The translations under genes were made by a program, and so were the position numbers. The notes below the pieces were generated by a model that ran no database searches, was not told the origin of the DNA, and worked only from the letters and a program-made list of their open reading frames with translations. Below, piece by piece: positions 54,301 to 64,000 of a stretch of 64,000 nt of DNA. Origin of the DNA: Plasmodiophora brassicae (taxonomy: Eukaryota; Endomyxa; Phytomyxea; Plasmodiophorida; Plasmodiophoridae); NCBI GenBank assembly GCA_039704465.1, contig JASFAU010000020.1, positions 62,001-126,000 on the forward strand, read 5' to 3'. Within the stretch, counting starts at the first letter, position 1. Each line of letters begins with the position of its first letter.

Positions 54301-55242
54301 GCCCGACATTGGGACACCCGCGTAAAGCGCCACACCCCACACGGGACCGACCTGAATCAGCTTGATCTGAATCCATGGGGCAGGAAGCCGCCTGTAGTCG
54401 TAGTCCCTGGGCAGGCGATGCTCGACGACCTGCTTCAGGATGCTGACCAGGCTGGGGACGATCGATTTCAACGGGCCGGGGTCGGCCAGCGCCAGGTCGT
54501 GGAGGAACGGGAGCACGGCGCCCATCACCGACGGGTCCTTGTCGCACAGAACGCGCTGCACCTTCGGCAGGTACTCCTCGATCGCCGCCGGGTTGATCTG
54601 ATGGCATCGATGCAGGGCGGCAACCGCCTTCTTCCTCACGTTTGGCTGCGCGTGATCCACTGCCTTCACGACTAGCGGAAGCAGTGCACGAAGAAGCTCC
54701 TTGTTGACTGTACGAATCGCAATGAGCGATTGCGATTCGTTTCGTCCGCGGCGAACCAGTTACCGAGCCGGATGACGATAATAAGGGCCATGGCGACTTC
54801 AAGTTGGTTCGAACTCTTCAGGTCGTTCTGCAGCGTGTTCACCAGCAGCAACATTAGCTCATGTTCTGCGTCAGCAACGATTGTCAGGAAAGAGCGAACG
54901 TCGGCCCCGGCGCGCACACGAACCCGGATGCAGGCAGATCGACACGGCCAGGTAGCCGACGCGTTTCTCGCCGAGTTTCGTGCCATGGCACATTTTGACG
55001 GCGTGGATGTGGCCGAACGACGCGTCGTGGCCGAGCATTTCGACGTAGAGCATCCGGAGCAGCAATTCGCGCATGCGGACGGGCGTCACGCCGCGCTCCG
55101 CCATCTTCGCCTTCAGCTGGGCGATCTCGCCGACGACGATGGCGTCCTCCTCCGCCTTCGATTTCGCCTCGCCGATCCCCTTGACGAGGTCGACGAACTC
55201 CTTGCTCATGGCACCGCCCGACGACATGCGCCCGGTCAACAT
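51345..55242 (-). CDS. AP4E1: AP-4 complex epsilon subunit
   Basis: Eleven exons (55242-54924, 54865-54764, 54707-54352, 54298-53796, 53728-53629, 53576-52758, 52704-52552, 52497-52409, 52324-52108, 52050-51838, 51785-51345) give 1,103 residues; introns are 52-84 bp and all phases agree. The alpha-solenoid trunk has [64 protein letters not shown] and [12 protein letters not shown]. The last two blocks and LNFTPY are diagnostic for epsilon rather than gamma or alpha. A proline-rich hinge with IVDLLDLG follows, then an ear-like beta sandwich ([16 protein letters not shown]) and the epsilon-specific C-terminal domain ([19 protein letters not shown]). The length agrees with animal AP4E1. AP-4 sorts cargo at the trans-Golgi network without clathrin. 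ATGs at 55227 and 55209 are alternative starts. Confidence 0.93.
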
Positions 55243-55598
55243 TGGCGTCGTGGTCGTTCGTCACGCCCCCCGCAATGGGGCACTCCTCACTCAGCCCAGC
55301 AAAAATCGCCGCCGCAACTTTCCCACTTTTACCTCTGCCCTGAACTGGTGCGGCAAAACGCGCTCGGGGCGTCGAAAACGTCGCATCATCCGTGGGGCGG
55401 CTACCCGGAAAACGTTATTTCCAGAGAAAGCGTGGGGCAATGCCGAATGTTCTGGTCGGCAGCAAGCACCCTGGTTCGTGCTGCCACAACATTGATATAG
55501 GAATACTGCATGGTCGTGGGAACCCTGGGATCGATAACGACTGCTGGTGTGTATAATGGAGAAACGCATTGACGACGGGAGGACGAGATCGATGGCCG
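55243..55598. other. Intergenic, nothing recognised
   Basis: This is the upstream region of the AP-4 epsilon gene and the 3' flank of the P450. No coding signal. Confidence 0.5.
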
Positions 55599-57314
55599 TT
55601 AGCGTGCCGCGGCGTTCGCAGGCGTCCGCCAATGGAGCTTGGCTGGAACGTCGCCGACGGGGCGGTAGACGCCAAAGAAGATACGCGACACGTCAAAGTC
55701 GGGGGCGACGTCGCCGGCTGCATGGTCGAGGTCGATGCGGTTAATGGCCGTCATCACCAGTGCCAGGGCGGTCTTCAGCACGTTCCTAGCCCAGAACCGC
55801 CCAGGGCACATGGATGCCCCGGCACCGAACGGCGTCACGTGCCTAGCACCGCTCGGCGGCTTCCCGCTCGCGTACCGGTCGAACCGGAACTTGTCCCCAT
55901 CGCCGTCGATCTCCTCATCGTCGACTTCGTCGTTCGCGCGGGCGCCCCGTATGCCGACCAGCAGGACGTTCTGCCCGGCGGGGAAGTCGTACGTTCGGGC
56001 TGACGCTCCTTCGCCGAACGTGACCGTTGTGTCCGTCGTTGCGATGCGCTGCGCAGACGCCCCATTCGCCAACCGCAGCGTCTCGGTAATCGCCGAGTCC
56101 ATCAACTTCAGGCGATCCAGGTCTTCGCTGCTCCACCTGATGCTGTCACCGTCGGTACCGTCGAGCGGGACCGACGGCAACTCGCGCTGGACTTCCTCGT
56201 AGATGGCCTGCCAGGCGTTCGAGTCGCGCGCCAGGTAGTACAGGAGCCAGAACATTGACGGGGCCGTGTTGGCGTACCCGCCGAACAGGAGCGACATGTG
56301 GAACTTGGCCTGGATCAGCGCGCCACGTGCCTGCACCTTGCCGTTCGACCCGGTGCTGTAATTGAACTGGCGCTGGAAGAACCCGTTGCGTTCAGACATG
56401 AGCTTGGACGCGTCCCGCATGCCCTGCTCGTCGCGGTCTAAGATCATCCGCTGCCACCGCGTCACAAGCGTCTCGTACGCGGCCAGCTGCTTGCCAGCGG
56501 CGAGCCTCGTCAGGAACGATGGCAGTCCGGCGCCGAGGATCGGGAACGCGTCGTCGAACTCGTCGAACAGGGCGCGAACCTCTTCGGAGGTGCCCAGGCC
56601 GTCGCAGTCGCCAAATATCGTGTGAAGAACGGCGTCAAAGACGAACTTCTGCGTCCAGGAGAACAAGTCGACCTTCTCTGGCAGATCGGCCTCGCGGCCG
56701 GGGGCCAGCCGCATCAGCGACCGTTTCAGGCGGCCGAACGAACGTTCGGTCAGATCGGCGACAGCGTCACGGTTCCTCAGGCACGTCCCGTACTGTCCAT
56801 GCGTGCGATGCCACAACGTATCAGGATGGGCGGCGTCCACCGGGTTGCCATCCGCGTCCTGGCCACGCATCTCGGGCACCATCGTATCGCACTGGAACAT
56901 GTTCACCATGATCTCCTCCGAGGCCGGCATGAACGACAGCGCTTTGTTGCGGACGACCGGGGCGAAATCGTCGCGACCGACCACAATGACCATGTCTTTG
57001 CCCATGAGACGCACGCGGAACGGCCCCCCATACTTCTCGTGGCACTCCCGAAGAAAGCGCTGGTGAGTAAAAAGAGTTCAGCGACGGACGTCAGACAGAT
57101 CTCTGGACACCCGGATACGCACCAAGGGCGCGCGGCTCAACTGGACGGCGGACCCGACGTACGGGATGAAGGCGCTGCTCGGCACCAGCGGCGGCAGGCG
57201 GCGCGACGGCCCCGGCTTGACGTACCGGTACCCGCACAGGACCAGCAGGACCAGCAGGACGACGCGGACGGCGACCTCCGACGACAACGACGCCCCGTGA
57301 TCAGCGACGTGCAT
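55599..57314 (-). CDS. Cytochrome P450, CYP7/CYP8-like, copy 1
   Basis: Two exons (57314-57123, 57059-55599) with a 63-bp intron (GTGCGT..CACCAG) give 550 residues. The N-terminus has a membrane anchor (VAVRVVLLVLLVLCGYRYV) followed by a proline-rich hinge (RRLPPLVPSSAFIPYVG). The I-helix reads LFGGYANTAPSMFWLLYYL, the K-helix ITETLRL (ExxR) and the haem loop FGAGASMCPGRFWARN with Cys near residue 481. The ANT.P..FW I-helix, lacking the usual acid-Thr pair, and the CPGR-F-A loop are features of CYP7 (sterol 7-alpha-hydroxylase) and CYP8 (prostacyclin synthase), so a sterol or isomerase-type substrate is inferred. It should sit in the ER membrane. It appears intact and is closely related to the gene at 59923-61610. 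Confidence 0.9.
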
Positions 57315-58030
57315 GATCGATTCGGCGAATAACACAATGGAAGGCAATCGCGAGTAGGGGCTTCACCCGTCGGCGGCTTCCGAAAGCGCGCGCCCGTGTG
57401 GGCAACTGCGGAGTGGGCGCGACTTGAAATAGGGGCGCCCGCCGCCCTCTCGGCTCTCGACCGTGGGCCTACTGTCGGCCAGGTCCCGGATTTAGCCAGA
57501 CGCGCGGCGGGCCCGGAATTTTCAGAGGACACCCTCGGGCCACACTCGCTGACGTCGCTGACAGTGGATACGTATGTTGAATAGCTTCCCGAACGATACC
57601 TGTTCGTCGGACAGTATCCTGCCAGTTCGACGCCAGATGCCATTGTACGGCGCCTCCGTCACCGGTAGACCAGCTCTCCAAGTAGGACCTGCGCCAACCC
57701 TCCACCAGCGGTTGCGCTATTCAGATGTCCATCTCGCGTTGGGCGACTGTACTGGTGAGCTGGGGCCGCTATCTGAATCCGGCGGCAGATCTGCGCCGAT
57801 CGCACAAGACGGCTCGCCTGGGGCTCCAGTGTTGACCATTGTTCGGCCAGTTGAGTGCGGCGGGTAGATTTGCGCCGATCGCTCACACAAGTCAGTTTGC
57901 CTGGGACAATCCCGACGTGGTCAGGACGGTTAGCTAACCAGTACAATCATTGGGCGCGCGTATAAGGCCTAAACCGTTCTCCAGCGACGTTTCGTTTTCG
58001 CACCTGTACTCCTATTCCACCGCAATTGTA
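57315..58030. other. Intergenic, nothing recognised
   Basis: This spans from the P450 start to the end of the ZIP transporter. Short ORFs only. A GCG[CG]CCGATCGC-like phrase occurs twice (about 57795 and 57874) without clear meaning. Confidence 0.45.
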
Positions 58031-59080
58031 TTAGTCAATGCCGGCCGCTGCCAGAAGAACCAAGGATATGGCCATGACGAACATCCCCATGAATATGCAC
58101 TTGGTCATCACCTTGTTCTCCGGATCGTTGAGCCTTGCGACGGGCAGGAGCTCCACGAAGCTCACGAACATCATCATGCCCGCTGTTCCTGTAGGGTACG
58201 GGTCAGCGATGTCGGGAGCGCAGCGGACAGAAATTTCGCTTACCAGCGAATATGGCGCCAAAGAAGAAGTCTGAAAACAAGGCATTGGGTAGAATGCACG
58301 CAAACAGCGCGCCAATGAATTCAAGGGCGCCTGTACCGGCGGCAACAGCAATCGCTTTTGCTCGATTCCCTGTGGCGAAGAATATGGGCATGGCGACACA
58401 CAAGCCTTCGGGGATGTTGTGCACAGCGATCGCGAACGCAACAGGAAGACCGACTTTTGGATCACGACGGGTCGCAATGAACGAGGCGACGCCTTCAGGG
58501 AAGTTGTGGACAGCCACCGCGATCGCCGTCACGACCATGGCGACGCGAAGCTTCTTCTGCTGTAGCTTTGGACGAACTGATACGTGCTCACCGGACGACG
58601 ATTCATTGTCAACAGCATCTTTCACATCGATGGACGACTCCACATCCCTGTCGCTCTCATCATGCTGGTGCGGGTGCAGGTCCGTGCCATGGCCGGGAAC
58701 GCCGTCAGGCTGGAGGCGATGCGTCAACTTATCGAGAAGGGCGACCACACCAATGCCGATAAAGAAGAAGATGGTGCTTGCCAGAAGGGGACCGTACCCT
58801 GGACCAATCCACGATACTTGTTCGAACGCGCCTTTGGCTGCATTCATAACGTCCATTAGACTAACGTAGATCTGGACCAGATCGTCAGATGATCACTTAG
58901 TGGCAAGTGTTGTAATCAAACGATACCCACCAGCACGCCAGCTGAAACGCTCATTGAGCCGGCCAGAATCAATTTGTTTTCACGCTTGACGAACATGGCG
59001 GCGAGCGCCCCCACTGTAGTCGCCGTGGCGGCTCCGAAGGAAACCGCTAGAGCGACCAGGACCTTGCTTTGTTCGGACAT
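58031..59080 (-). CDS. ZIP-family metal transporter
   Basis: Three exons (59080-58931, 58871-58244, 58188-58031) with 59- and 55-bp introns give 311 residues. Membrane segments start VLVALAVSFGAATATTVGAL. SAGVL then IYVSLMDV crosses intron 1 and corresponds to the conserved SAGVM.YVSF of ZIP proteins. A histidine-rich loop (HGTDLHPHQHDESD) precedes the metal-site helices AVAVHNFPEGVASF and AIAVHNIPEGLCVA, which carry the HNxPEG signatures. The C-terminal helices read AGMMMFVSFVELLP and FVMAISLVLLAAAGID. The type is ZupT/ZTP29-like (GufA-related); it would move zinc or iron into the cytosol. No defect is seen. Confidence 0.92.
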
Positions 59081-59308
59081 GGCAAATGAAGAATTTTCGA
59101 CGTTGGAATACGATGAGGAAGCTTGAACAAATATAGTACAATGAGCCGGGTATATCCAGAAGGTACAGTAGGTCACGTGTGTACAGTGTGCACACACGTT
59201 GACGTGTGCAGGTGACGAGTGCATGGTACACGTCAATGTATGTCACCTAATCACGACACTTAGGAACATCAGGTTGAATCATGGGGACAATGGTCAGCTG
59301 AACGTGAC

Positions 59309-59675
59309 TCATCGGCAGAGGTCAGGAGCCTGAAGTTCTGAAATGGCGTCAGTCCAAACGGCAACGTCCGCGTCGGCCTGCAGTACTACGGTGAACATCT
59401 GCACGTCAGCGTCGTGCAGGAGACGTTCCCCGAGCTGTATGCGGTAGGCGAAGACGAGTAACTGGCCGGCCAGGGCGCCAAACGTGCGGCCCACATCCCG
59501 AAGGCGACCGTACTCGCCCTCGGGGGCATGGATAAAGTAGACGGCGCAAGCGCCTAGGTAGGTAGGCTCCACCGGTCCGACGCGAACGAGTAGCGGCGTT
59601 CGGGCACCAGTGCCTCGGGAGCGAAGAACCCGTCGGTGCCGTACAGGACGCCGTCGGGTTGGGCCATAGTCACCG
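59309..59675 (-). pseudogene. C-lobe fragment of the protein kinase-like gene at 41276-42379
   Basis: The minus strand reads GVLYGTDGFFAPEALVPERR (about 59660-59590), then after a small frameshift GACAVYFIHAPEGEYGRLRD and LVFAYRIQLGERLLHDADVQ (59550-59400). This parallels the C-lobe of the kinase at 41.3-42.4 kb. The N-lobe, catalytic loop and DFD region are absent, so it is non-functional. Confidence 0.85.
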
Positions 59676-59922
59676 ACACTGCGTATGTTCGCGGCTTCAT
59701 CCTTCAGGGCCAGGCCCTGACCCTGAAGAGGGAGGGGGAGGGCACCGTAAGGCGCAGATCCGATGGGCCAGTCCGGGGCGCATGAGCGGCCGGGTTAGCA
59801 ATCGGAAACCGCCGTTGTGTGCCCATTCAGTATGGCGCTTCTTCGAAAATCGTCAAACCGACTGTTGTATTGCGTTTCGGAAAGAGGAGCGGGGGACAAC
59901 GGCCCTCACAGCGGATGTCAGG

Positions 59923-61610
59923 TCACTGGCCATCGACCCGGTCGGCACGCGATCTCCAATGGAGGCGGACGGCGACGTCGCCCACGGGGCGATAGATGCC
60001 CATGAGGACGCGCGACAGGTCGAACTCAAGCGGTCCCGCCTGTTCGCTGGCGAACTCGACGCGTTCGATGTTGATCATGAAGAGCGCCACGGCCGTCTTG
60101 ACGACGTTGCGTGCCCAGAACCTGCCAGGGCACATGAACCCTCCCGCACCAAACGGCGTCACGTTTCGAGCACCGGTCGGCTGCTTCCCGTTCGCGTACC
60201 GGTCGAATCGGAATTCGTCTGCGTCGTTGTCAAACTCTTCATCGCCGACCTCGTCGGCCACACGAGCGCCGCGTACGCCCACCATCATGATATGTTGCCC
60301 GGCAGGCACGTCGTATGTACGCGCTGACGCCCCATGGCCGAACGTGAGTGTCGTGTCCGTCATTGCAACGCGTGGCATGCTCGCTCCATTGGTCAACCGC
60401 AGTGTTTCAGTAAGCGCCGAGTCCATCACACTGAGCCTGTCAAGGTCGGCGGATGTCCATGCGACGTCGCCCTCGTCGGGATTACCAAGCTCGCGCCTGA
60501 TTTCGTCGTAAACCGCCTGCCAGGCCCGAGGGTCACGTGCCAGATAATAGATCATCCAGAACAGGGTCGGCGCTGTGTTCGTGTACCCGCCGAAAAGGAG
60601 GGACGCGTGGAACTTGGCTTGGAGTAAGGCCGCGCGTTCCTGGCGTTCGCCACTCGATCCCACCTTGTACTTGAACTGCCGTTCGAAGTCGCCATTGCGG
60701 ACGTTTATCAGCTCACAAGCGTCCGCCATGCCCTGCTGGTCGTCGTCAAGGATCATTCGTTGCCACTTCGTTACGAGCCTGTCATAAGCCTCCAGTTGCT
60801 TTCCCGCGGCGAGCTTGGTGACAAACGGCGGTAGACCGGCGGCGAGGATCGGGAATGCATCGTGAAGCTGGCCGTAGACACCAAAGACCTCGTCGACGGT
60901 GCCCAGGCCGGAACATTCGCCGAATAGCGAACGCAGAACAGCGCCGAAGGTGAGCTTCTCGATCCATGCGAACAGGTTCACCTCCTGGGGAGGTCCGCCC
61001 TGTTCGAAAGCGAGTCGCCAGAGCGAGTCGTTAACGAACCGGAACGTACGGGCCGTAAGGCCGGCCACGGCGCCACGGCTCCTCAGCAGAGGCGGGTACT
61101 GGGCATGAGTTCTGTGCCAGAGGCCATTGTGTTCGTCTTCGATGGGGCCGCCATCGGCGTCTTCAAACCTCAGTTCGGGCTCCTTCGAGTCACACTGGAA
61201 TATGGACTTCATGGCGTCTTCCATGACTGGGTCAAACGACAGAGCCTTGTTGCGGATGACCGGCGTGAAGTGGTCCCGACCAACCACAATGACCATTTCC
61301 TTGCCCATGAAACGCACGCGGAACGGCCCGCCGTACTTGCGGTGACACTCGCGAAGGAATTTCTATACACGTGTTCCGTCAGCAACGTCTGCTGGGGAAC
61401 GGACGCGTCGTCGGGCACACCAACCAATGGCGCACGGTTGAATTCGATGGCGGAGCCGACGTACGGAATATAGGCACTGCTGGACACCAACAGTGGCAGG
61501 CGATGCGGCGACGTCGGCCTGACAAAGCGGTACCCAGCCAGGATAACGAGCAGCACCAGCAAGGTGCGGAAAACGCCTTCCAGCGTCCCCACGTCCGCTT
61601 GAGCATTCAT
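59923..61610 (-). CDS. Cytochrome P450, CYP7/CYP8-like, copy 2
   Basis: Two exons (61610-61425, 61362-59923) separated by a 62-bp intron (GTTGGT..TGTATAG) at the same position and phase as in copy 1; the product is 541 residues. N-terminal anchor GVFRTLLVLLVILAGYRFV, hinge PHRLPLLVSSSAYIPYVG, I-helix LFGGYTNTAPTLFWMIYYL, K-helix LTETLRL and haem loop FGAGGFMCPGRFWARN (Cys near residue 471). It differs from copy 1 throughout but aligns without large gaps, so the two are paralogues from an older duplication on the same strand, with the ZIP gene between them. The pseudogene at 3345-4686 derives from this copy or a close relative. Sterol-type chemistry is inferred from family resemblance only. 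Confidence 0.9.
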
Positions 61611-61701
61611 GAGGAGATTCGGTATGCCGGATCAAAGCATCGAACTGCCTGCCAGCAACTGCCGTTCACACGGACTTTAGAAAAATCCGGGCCTGCCCGA
61701 T

Positions 61702-62091
61702 TTAGCTCGATGGCCACAGGTACGTCTCCTGAACGTCCAGGTGTGCCCATAGAAGGTGCTCCAGGGTCGCCTTCACGTCAGCGTTAATCGCCGCCAAGTA
61801 CGTATCGAAGGTCTCCTCGTCGTCGGCGTGATCCGGATCGTTCTCGACGAACTCGTTAATTACCGTTTCCAGTTTCGGCAGGAAGTCAGCCAACGACTCC
61901 TGGCCACCCTGCTTGAGCGCACGCGCCGCACTCTTCCACGAACGTCGCGTTCGGTTCTGCATGGTACCCAGCAGCTTGTCCCTCAGCACATCGTCCAACG
62001 GCGCGTCAGGCAGCTGTCGTGCGGACGCCACCACATGGGCTCGCAGCTGCGGTTCTATCAGCTTTAGGGTGCCCTGCCCGCGTCCAGAAGA
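61702..62091 (-). pseudogene. C-terminal fragment of an unknown protein
   Basis: The frame is open from about 62091 to the TAG at 61702-61704. It reads GQGTLKLIEPQLRAHVVASA, RQLPDAPLDDVLRDKLLGTM, then an acidic helical tail ending HLLWAHLDVQETYLWPSS. No start is evident; at the upstream end copia-derived sequence begins, so the gene may have been cut by the retroelement insertion. It could also be the last exon of a gene whose other exons I cannot recognise. Confidence 0.4.
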
Positions 62092-62510
62092 TTAAGAGAG
62101 GGAAAACTGGCCTGCACGCAAAGGGGGCGCGAAGGCATCATGATTGGCTATCAGGACGCTCGTCCTGGCTACTTCATCTACGACGCCGTCCTAAAGAAGG
62201 CCATCATCACAAAAGACGTCGAATTCTTCGAGACGGTATTCCCGTACAAGGACAAGCAAGAGAAACTCCTCGAAGCGGCTCTGGAAGAGGACTTGGCGGT
62301 ATACTGTACATTCGCCGACGACTACCGGGACATCGCCGATCCTGTGCTTCTGCAAGAAGAGATAAAACAAGAACTGCCGGCAACGTATACCGACGCAATC
62401 AAGAACGAGAAGTGGCGTGCTGCCATTCGCGACGAACATCAAAGCATGCTTGAGAACAAGAGCCGCTTCGAGGAGTGTCTATTGCTTGTCCTTGTACGGG
62501 AATATCGTCT
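62092..62510 (+). pseudogene. Copia integrase-RT linker fragment, plus strand
   Basis: The translation MIGYQDARPGYFIYDAVLKK and AIITKDVEFFETVFPY (62140-62260) matches the copia block GY.....Y.[IV]YD..LK...I..DV.F.E. It is followed by ELPATYTDAIKNEKWRAAIR and DEHQSMLENKS (62370-62460), the start of the RT region. It then runs into the opposite-strand copy at about 62465. Confidence 0.75.
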
Positions 62511-63410
62511 CGAAGCAAATCGACGTCTTTTGTGATGATGGCCCTCTTTAGGACGGGGTCGTAGATGAGGTAGTAGCCCGGACTTGCGTCGTGATAGACA
62601 ACCTTGTACCCGAAAGGACGTAGATAGTCGACGCGCGGGGCGGTGGCGTAGAGCACCTGGTAGGGAGTGATGCCCTTGTCGAGCCGAGCAGATGTGGCAA
62701 TAGCTGCCTTGTTCTCGCAGCCTGGTTGATAGGGTCGCCCCAGAAGAACTGCGGCATGCCCCCGCGATGGAGCATCGTGCCGCCCGTGTCCTTCAGGACG
62801 CCGATGCAGTGCTCTGCCAGCCCGTTCTCGTTTGGGGTGTTCAGACTGGTCTCCATGACTTCAATGCCGTTTTTCGTGAGGAACCCCTTGAATGCCGTTG
62901 ATATGCATTCGCTCCCCTTGTCGTTCATGCAGCGAGCGACTTTCAGATTTGTCTGGCACTCAATTGCTGGGCGTGCTCCGTCTTGCTAGGCAGAACACGA
63001 CGTGGGGAAAAGCGGCCAGCTTGCCGATGTAAACAGAGATGTAGCAGCCGCCAGCTGTACGACTCCTCGTTGCGAACTTGGCGCTGATGTCGCCGTGAAA
63101 TGGCTTCGCCGTCTCCGGGCGCAGGTTCTCCTTCCCGAACTTGGTCTTGCCTGAGCGTTTCCCGATTCGACAAGCTCTACAGCTCTTTGTCGTTCGTGCG
63201 TGATGAGGGTCGATGACGTTCAGACCCGCGGCCCCCTTTGGAATCGTGCAGCGCTTGGATCTGCTTGTACGAGGCATGCCCGAAACGTTCATGCCACAGT
63301 TCCATGCTGACGGCCAGTCCCGGTTTTGTGTAGAAGCGGTCGCGTGCGTCAATCGGACGCATCGGCTGCTTCGCCTTGATGCCCCAGTAGCCTGGCTTCA
63401 GGCGGTGGGA
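62465..63410 (-). pseudogene. Copia integrase fragment, minus strand
   Basis: Reading down from 63330: MELWHERFGHASYKQIQALH (pre-integrase H..GH), CRIGK..C-type zinc site near 63180, PFHGDISAKFATRS, then GSECISTAFKGFLTKNGIEV (catalytic D/E region, about 62920-62860), NTPNENGLAEHC, and GYYLIYDPVLKRAIITKDVD (62580-62520). Frame changes occur at several points. Its end overlaps homologously, but inverted, with the plus-strand fragment at 62165-62285. No RT domain or LTR is seen. Confidence 0.8.
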
Positions 63411-63495
63411 CGTGAGCTGGTCGATCAGGAAGATATTTGCAGACGCCAGCGCGCCCTGTCGGTTCCCCGTTCGAGGACGCGTGCCAGTCGTCGCC

Positions 63496-64000
63496 ATGCG
63501 GGTCGTCGTCAAGGTACGCAGCGTGACGCTGTCGATCGAGGTCGGCCACGGCCGGCAGACGTTCCTCTGGCTGGCGAACCAGGCGCAGACCAGTACGACG
63601 CACACGCACCCTGTCCCGGCGGGCGCCTGACCACGTCTTGCCCAGGGTACGCCCGTCATATCGGGCTGCTGGCGGCGTCGCTGACGCCGACCGACCTCGT
63701 CGACGGCACCGGCAACCCGTTGTGGCCGCACGACACGATCCTGCCTCGACTGGGAGGAGCCGGCCAGGTCGAGCTGACCTTGGTGGACGCCGCCGTCGCA
63801 CCGGATCGTCCGCCGAGTCTCTGGGAGCGGTTCGCCCGGCACGAACCGACCCGGTACGTCAAGGTGGCGTTCGTCGTCGACCTGCGCCGGTTCGACGACC
63901 CGGTCGGCAACGAGGACGAGCTGGCCGACCCGAACGACGCCGGCGCCGCCGCTGTCGCACCCGGCCCGGGACGCGTCGACGTGGTCGGCAACTTCACCAA
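63496..64000 (+). CDS. Unknown protein, 5' part (runs off window end)
   Basis: Exon 1 (63496-63592) starts MRVVVKVRSVTLSIEVGHGR. A 53-bp intron (GTACGA..TGCCCAG, phase 1) leads to exon 2 (63646 to the window end), which reads ARHIGLLAASLTPTDLVDGT and later RYVKVAFVVDLRRFDD. The N-terminus looks like a beta-grasp (ubiquitin-like) beginning: short basic strand, SIEVG turn, then QTFLWLANQA. That is a guess from pattern only and no family is recognised. The 3' end is outside the window. Confidence 0.55.

Noticed and set aside
1..64000. CRISPR arrays, operons, Shine-Dalgarno sites, bacterial or phage origin
   Set aside because: No regularly spaced repeats; genes are intron-split and on mixed strands with eukaryotic families, so prokaryotic features are not expected or seen.

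Overview
This is eukaryotic nuclear DNA. Almost every recognisable gene is broken by very short GT..AG introns of about 48-85 bp (mostly 52-69), several with a CTAAC/CTAAT-like branch site. The gene repertoire is eukaryotic: heterotrimeric G protein alpha, AP-4 epsilon adaptin, SET-domain methyltransferase, microsomal P450s, ZIP transporter, COQ6. Mobile DNA is of eukaryotic types (copia, TNP2-type transposon, LINE, tRNA-derived SINE). The sequence is GC-rich by eye. A compact, intron-dense, GC-rich protist fits best. A plasmodiophorid such as Plasmodiophora is my first guess (about 0.4) from intron size and gene style; oomycetes, chytrid-grade fungi and other protists are not excluded.

Layout. 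1-0.9 kb: 3' part of COQ6. 2-3 kb: a small multi-exon gene with an HExxH motif. 3.3-5.9 kb: a decayed P450 copy joined to a truncated copy of a secreted-protein gene. 6.4-8.5 kb: more duplicated gene debris. 9.3-15.2 kb: a TNP2-type DNA transposon remnant, then a decayed copia-type retroelement that begins with an 85-bp inverted repeat. 15.6-18.6 kb (minus): an intact 976-residue secreted protein whose C-terminus resembles the RelE/ParE fold. 18.6-23.5 kb: poorly decodable, with a ~500-bp-arm inverted duplication.

23.5-38.2 kb (minus): one giant multi-exon gene for a DUF6606/DUF3638/DUF3645 protein with LamG-like, P-loop, EF-hand and RanBP2-type zinc-finger parts. 38.7-39.9 kb: a nested transposon island (copia gag fragment, SINE with 14-bp target duplication, LINE RT fragment). 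40.0-42.8 kb (minus): an SDR oxidoreductase, a protein kinase-like gene containing a perfect 100-bp-arm inverted repeat, and a small unknown gene. 43-45.7 kb: membrane-protein fragments in a near-spacerless inverted duplication.

45.8-61.6 kb is the most ordinary gene-dense block: SET-domain methyltransferase, a multi-pass membrane protein (possibly decayed), a PARP-type zinc-finger protein, G protein alpha, AP-4 epsilon, CYP7/CYP8-like P450, ZIP metal transporter, a kinase fragment and a second P450. 61.7-63.4 kb: a C-terminal gene fragment and inverted copia debris. 63.5-64 kb: the 5' part of an unrecognised gene.

The main themes are short spliceosomal introns, repeated dispersal of gene fragments, and an unusual number of inverted (fold-back) duplications. 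Exon coordinates come from reading by hand; no alignment or search was run.
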